Assembly: GCF_009862265.1 (NCBI RefSeq)
Contig: NZ_WWGX01000091.1
Span: 56,889 to 120,888 of the forward strand
Source: Streptomyces sp. SID8352
GTDB lineage: Bacteria; Actinomycetota; Actinomycetes; Streptomycetales; Streptomycetaceae
Direction of reading: 5' to 3'
Length of the DNA stretch: 64,000 nt
Each line of letters starts with the position of its first letter. Positions within the stretch are counted from its first letter, which is position 1. Positions 60,578 through 64,000 of the stretch are shown in pieces. Both the position numbers and the translations under genes were made by a program. Below the pieces are notes generated by a model. That model saw only the letters and a list, made by a program, of their open reading frames with translations. It searched no databases and was not told the origin of the DNA.

Positions 60578-60606
60578 AGGCGCTCCCGGGAGATCCGGGA
60601 GCGCCT
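60578..60606 (+). terminator. Terminator of dnaA
   Basis: Perfect 12-bp arms AGGCGCTCCCGG and CCGGGAGCGCCT with a five-base loop, 24 bp after the dnaA stop. Confidence 0.9.
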
Positions 60607-61248
60607 TCCGCGTGTCGGGGGCCGGGACCCGGCCGTTCCGCCGCCCCGGCGGTCCCGGGACACCCCGTCGCGCCGCCCCGGGGCCGCCGGGGCGAAGGAC
60701 ACCGGCGGGGACGCGCTGCTCGACCGGGATCCGGTGCACCACCCCGTCCCGTCACTCCGTGCCCGGGTGGCCCGGCCGTGCCCGGGGCCGCGCACTCCCG
60801 CTCCGGGCGGCGGAACCCGCGCCCCCGCGCCCCTCACGTCCGCGCGCCCCGTTCCGGCGGGCCCCGCACCCCCGGCCTGCGGGGCCCGCGGGGTGGTCCC
60901 GCGCCCCCGCGGCCCGCCCCGCACCCCGGTCGCCGCGCGGGGCGTCCGCCCGCCGCGCGCGGCTCCACCGCCCTTCCCGGGCCGCCTCCGGCGCCGCCGA
61001 GTCCCCCACACGGCCCCTCCGGAGGACGGCGTGAACCCGCTGACGACGACCGCCGGAGCCGCTCACGAAGCCCCCGCAGCGGTCCCGCGGCGATCCCCCG
61101 GTGCCCCCTGAGCAATGCCGCGGTGCCCTCACAACGCTCCTACGGCGCTCCCGCGGGACCGCTCACGACGCCCCCGCAGCCGGCCGGTGCCGCGGGCCCG
61201 TCCCACCCGCCGGTAACCACTGTTCGAATCGGGCCGAGGTTACGGCCG
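60607..61248. other. 642-bp very GC-rich spacer between dnaA and oriC boxes
   Basis: No gene, no DnaA box. Frames crossing it are Pro/Arg/Gly translations without motifs. Two 20-bp segments differing at one base, GCTCACGAAGCCCCCGCAGC (61061) and its copy at 61161, are exactly 100 bp apart. Confidence 0.6.
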
Positions 61249-61821
61249 CTCTCCACAGATTCGGCGACTTTCTTCCGTCCACACCTTGGGGATCGCGAAG
61301 TTGTCCCGATCTTGTCCACAGGCCAGGCTGGTGAGGGACCATCAAGCCAGGTCACTGGCATGTGGATTCGTGGAAAAAAGATCTCCACAGGCTGTGGACA
61401 ACGAAACGGGCCAGAACCTGGGCGTCAGGTTGTCCACGGGCAACCCACAGATCGAGGCCGGTTGTCCCCAGTGATCCCCAGCTTCTCCACATGGCTGTCC
61501 ACTGTTCGGCAACCCGACGCGGCAGATCACCGCGTCGAGTGAAAGGCGTCACATCGAGCTGCCGGATTGGGCTGTGGGAAAGGTGGGTAAACCTGGGGAC
61601 GCACCTGGGGAGAAGTAGCCGCTGCCTGTGCACGGTGTGTGCAGAACTTTCTGTTCTCCACAGAGACACCGAGTTGTCCACCGTCTTCGCCCACAGGGTC
61701 CGTGGACAAAATTTCCGCTCTGACCTGCGCAAACGCAGTTATCCACGGTATCCACAGGCCCTACTACTACTCCCAACCAGAGAGAGAGTGGAATCCGTTT
61801 CGAAGCGGGTCCTGTGCACAA
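61249..61821. other. Origin of replication oriC
   Basis: The dnaA-dnaN intergenic region holds many DnaA boxes in both orientations. Perfect TTGTCCACA: 61312 (plus), 61393 (minus). One mismatch: 61430, 61462, 61483, 61654, 61674 (plus), 61701 and 61813 (minus). Two mismatches: 61249, 61275, 61381, 61495, 61573 (minus), 61739 (one from TTATCCACA) and 61748. They form two clusters, about 61249-61503 and 61573-61821, separated by a 70-bp spacer, the architecture described for Streptomyces oriC. Boundaries are approximate. Confidence 0.93.
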
Positions 61822-62002
61822 CTCGCCCTCCCGAGCCCGACCGCCCCTCGTCGCCGCTTGACCCCGAAGGGCACCTACTGTCAGTGGGGTGCGTCAGACT
61901 GGTCCCCGGTGTCCTGCCCCCGACAGGGGCCCACGACACCGGGTCAGACGACGAAGGCGAAGCAGGGCGAGAAGCGCCGGCAACAGCAGGAGGCGGCTTA
62001 CG

Positions 62003-63133
62003 GTGAAGATCCGGGTGGAACGCGACGTACTCGCGGAGGCAGTGGCCTGGGCGGCACGCAGCCTCCCGGCCCGTCCGCCGGCTCCGGTCCTCGCGGGCCT
62101 GCTGCTGAAGGCGGAGGAAGGGCAGCTCAGCCTGTCCAGCTTCGACTACGAGGTCTCCGCGAGGGTGTCGGTCGACGCGGAGACGGAGGAGGAGGGCACC
62201 GTCCTGGTCTCCGGCCGCCTCCTCGCCGACATCTCCCGCGCCCTGCCCAACCGGCCGGTGGAGATCTCCACCGACGGCGTCCGGGCGACGGTGGTCTGCG
62301 GCTCCTCGCGGTTCACCCTCCACACCCTGCCCGTGGAGGAGTACCCGGCGCTCCCGCAGATGCCCAACGCCACCGGCACCGTGCCCGGAGAGGTGTTCTC
62401 CGCCGCCGTGCAGCAGGTGGCCATCGCCGCCGGGCGCGACGACACGCTGCCCGTCCTCACCGGTGTGCGCATCGAGATCGAGGGCGACACCGTGACGCTG
62501 GCCTCCACCGACCGCTACCGCTTCGCGGTCCGCGAGTTCCTGTGGAAGCCGGAGAACCCGGAGGCGTCCGCCGTCGCCCTGGTGCCCGCCAAGACGCTGC
62601 TGGACACCGCCAAGGCCCTGACCAGCGGCGACCAGGTGATCCTGGCGCTGTCCGGCTCGGGCGCGGGCGAGGGTCTGATCGGTTTCGAGGGCGCCGGCCG
62701 CCGCACCACGACCCGGCTGCTGGAGGGCGACCTCCCGAAGTACAAGACGCTGTTCCCGACCGAGTTCAACAGCGTCGCCGTGATCGAGACCGCCCCCTTC
62801 GTCGAGGCCGTCAAGCGCGTGGCCCTGGTCGCCGAGCGCAACACCCCGGTGCGGCTGAGCTTCGAGCAGGGCGTGCTCATCCTGGAGGCCGGCTCCAGCG
62901 ACGACGCACAGGCCGTGGAGCGGGTCGACGCGCAGCTGGAGGGCGACGACATCTCGATCGCCTTCAACCCGACGTTCCTGCTGGACGGGCTGAGCGCCAT
63001 CGACTCCCCCGTGGCCCAGCTCTCCTTCACGACCTCCACCAAGCCGGCGCTGCTCAGCGGCAGGCCCGCGCTGGACGCCGAGTCGGACGACGCGTACAAG
63101 TACCTGATCATGCCGGTGCGGCTGAGCGGCTGA
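62003..63133 (+). CDS. dnaN: DNA polymerase III sliding clamp (beta subunit)
   Basis: A 376-residue beta clamp, a homodimeric ring that tethers polymerase to DNA. MKIRVERDVLAEAVAWAARS starts the first of three clamp domains; TGVRIEIEGDTVTLASTDRY and the C-terminal KYLIMPVRLSG (clamp end MPVRL) are diagnostic. The GTG at 62003 has AGGAGG nine bases upstream. First gene downstream of oriC. Confidence 0.97.
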   Translation: MKIRVERDVLAEAVAWAARSLPARPPAPVLAGLLLKAEEGQLSLSSFDYEVSARVSVDAETEEEGTVLVSGRLLADISRALPNRPVEISTDGVRATVVCGSSRFTLHTLPVEEYPALPQMPNATGTVPGEVFSAAVQQVAIAAGRDDTLPVLTGVRIEIEGDTVTLASTDRYRFAVREFLWKPENPEASAVALVPAKTLLDTAKALTSGDQVILALSGSGAGEGLIGFEGAGRRTTTRLLEGDLPKYKTLFPTEFNSVAVIETAPFVEAVKRVALVAERNTPVRLSFEQGVLILEAGSSDDAQAVERVDAQLEGDDISIAFNPTFLLDGLSAIDSPVAQLSFTTSTKPALLSGRPALDAESDDAYKYLIMPVRLSG

Positions 63134-63164
63134 GCCCGCCGCGGCACCGCGGGACCGCCGTCGG

Positions 63165-63173
63165 TTGTCCACA
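63165..63173 (+). promoter_or_regulatory. Isolated perfect DnaA box between dnaN and gnd
   Basis: TTGTCCACA lies 32 bp after the dnaN stop, 167 bp before gnd. It is outside the main oriC clusters and may contribute to DnaA binding near the origin or to gnd transcription. Confidence 0.75.
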
Positions 63174-63339
63174 AGCTGAGGATAAAGGCGCAGGTGGGGG
63201 CGTACGACTGAGCGCGTATGCCCACAACTGTGCATGGGCGCACGGGTCTAGGCTCGGACGCGGGTACGAAAGTGCCGCGGCGCGCACCCCACAGGGTGGG
63301 CGCCGCCACGTGACCTCGCAGACCTAAGGAACACAACTG

Positions 63340-64000
63340 ATGGAGCTCGGTCTCGTCGGACTCGGCAAGATGGGCGGCAACATGCGCGAGCGGATCCGCC
63401 GCGCCGGCCACACCGTCATCGGGTACGACCGCAACCCCGACCTCGCCGACGTCCACAGCCTGGAAGAACTGGTGGACAGGCTGGAGGGGCCGCGGGCGGT
63501 CTGGGTGATGGTCCCGGCCGGCGAGCCCACCCAGGCGACCGTCGACCGCCTCGCCGAACTGCTGGAGCCCGGTGACGTCGTCGTCGACGGCGGCAACTCC
63601 CGCTGGACCGACGACGAGCGGCACGCCGAGCAGCTCGCGGCCAGGGGCATCGGCTTCGTCGACTGCGGAGTCTCCGGCGGTGTGTGGGGCCTGGAGAACG
63701 GCTACGCGCTGATGTACGGCGGGGCCGCGGAGGACGTCGCCAAGGTGCGGCCGGTCTTCGACGCGCTCAAGCCGGAGGGCGAATTCGGCGCGGTGCACGC
63801 CGGGAAGGTCGGCGCGGGCCACTTCGCCAAGATGGTCCACAACGGCATCGAGTACGCCATGATGCAGGCCTACGCCGAGGGCTGGGAGCTGCTGGAGAAG
63901 GTCGACTCCGTGGACAACGTCCGCGAGGTCTTCCGCTCCTGGCAGGAGGGCACGGTCATCCGCTCCTGGCTGCTCGACCTCGCCGTGAACGCCCTCGACG
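63340..64000 (+). CDS. gnd: 6-phosphogluconate dehydrogenase (decarboxylating), N-terminal part
   Basis: The first 220 residues of a pentose-phosphate-pathway enzyme that makes ribulose 5-phosphate and NAD(P)H. The dinucleotide site is GLVGLGKMGGNMRERIRRAG; VVDGGNSRWTDD, CGVSGGVWGLENGYALM and the catalytic Lys in GAGHFAKMVHNGIEYAMM are present. It looks like the short (about 300-residue) type. The ATG at 63340 has AAGGA nine bases upstream. It continues past the right edge. Confidence 0.95.
   Translation, partial: MELGLVGLGKMGGNMRERIRRAGHTVIGYDRNPDLADVHSLEELVDRLEGPRAVWVMVPAGEPTQATVDRLAELLEPGDVVVDGGNSRWTDDERHAEQLAARGIGFVDCGVSGGVWGLENGYALMYGGAAEDVAKVRPVFDALKPEGEFGAVHAGKVGAGHFAKMVHNGIEYAMMQAYAEGWELLEKVDSVDNVREVFRSWQEGTVIRSWLLDLAVNALD

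Noticed and set aside
61222..61230. TTCGAATC in the oriC region, resembling a tRNA T-loop
   Set aside because: No flanking stems or anticodon arm can be drawn; it is an isolated octamer.
60607..61248. Protein-coding gene in the dnaA-oriC spacer
   Set aside because: Several frames are open, but all are Pro/Arg/Gly translations without SD, domains or codon pattern typical of genes.

Overview
The window is a GC-rich (roughly 70% by eye) actinobacterial chromosome segment whose gene content and order match the core chromosome of Streptomyces around the replication origin. The evidence is the dnaA-oriC-dnaN arrangement with two clusters of TTGTCCACA-type DnaA boxes, the sporulation pair ssgR/ssgA, a TTA codon in a regulator, many GTTTCACGTGAAAC parS sites, and the order cydA / ssgA-ssgR / ptpA / dnaB / rpsF-ssb-rpsR-rplI / ino1 / murJ / sigM / trxB-trxA / parAB / rpmH / dnaA / dnaN. 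In S. coelicolor these lie, as I remember, between about SCO3945 (cydA) and SCO3877. I cannot name the species.

Layout. 1-10.5 kb: start of cydA under a perfect Rex operator, a HisC-like aminotransferase, a LacI-family regulator with a TTA codon, a metallophosphoesterase, a membrane protein, a TerD-vWA fusion, and thiC behind a TPP riboswitch. 10.5-20.5 kb: a YibE/F membrane protein, ssgA and ssgR, small membrane and cupin genes, a holin-like / ptpA / PLP-lyase run, Nudix, GNAT, and a divergent MFS/MarR pair. 20.4-26 kb: a 164-bp inverted-repeat element, a second GNAT, a serine beta-lactamase-like hydrolase, dnaB and a MATE exporter, with an unexpected cluster of DnaA boxes between the last two. 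26-41 kb: ribosomal/SSB operon, a FemX-like protein and an alanine-racemase-like protein, a GT87 glycosyltransferase, a bifunctional PBP, PadR, ino1, an MFS protein, a secreted Cys-containing protein and the CCA-adding enzyme. 41-51 kb: DUF6049-like protein, murJ, a MurJ-partner-like pseudokinase, an ECF sigma/anti-sigma pair, and trxB-trxA behind a SigR-like promoter. 51-64 kb: GNAT, parB-parA, rsmG, the jag-yidC-yidD-rnpA-rpmH operon, dnaA, oriC, dnaN and the start of gnd.

How it fits together. The right half is the replication/segregation core: DnaA and its boxes at oriC, in the dnaA promoter, upstream of dnaB and upstream of parA; ParA/ParB with 11 perfect and 2 one-mismatch parS sites spread over 44 kb; DnaN, DnaB and SSB. 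Envelope growth (YidC, MurJ, PBP, FemX) and sporulation septation (SsgA/SsgR) lie in the same block. Redox control appears twice, as a Rex site at cydA and a SigR-like promoter at trxBA.

Most interesting regulatory observations: (i) a dense DnaA-box cluster between dnaB and the MATE gene; (ii) two DnaA boxes and a parS just upstream of parA; (iii) parS sites nested in perfect palindromes or terminator hairpins, in a TPP riboswitch, and inside three genes where they always read V-S-R-E-T; (iv) a probable non-autonomous repeat element inserted next to a GNAT start codon. No CRISPR, prophage, transposase, rRNA or tRNA gene was seen. No complete new defence or metabolic system is evident; the novelty here is in the regulatory layer.
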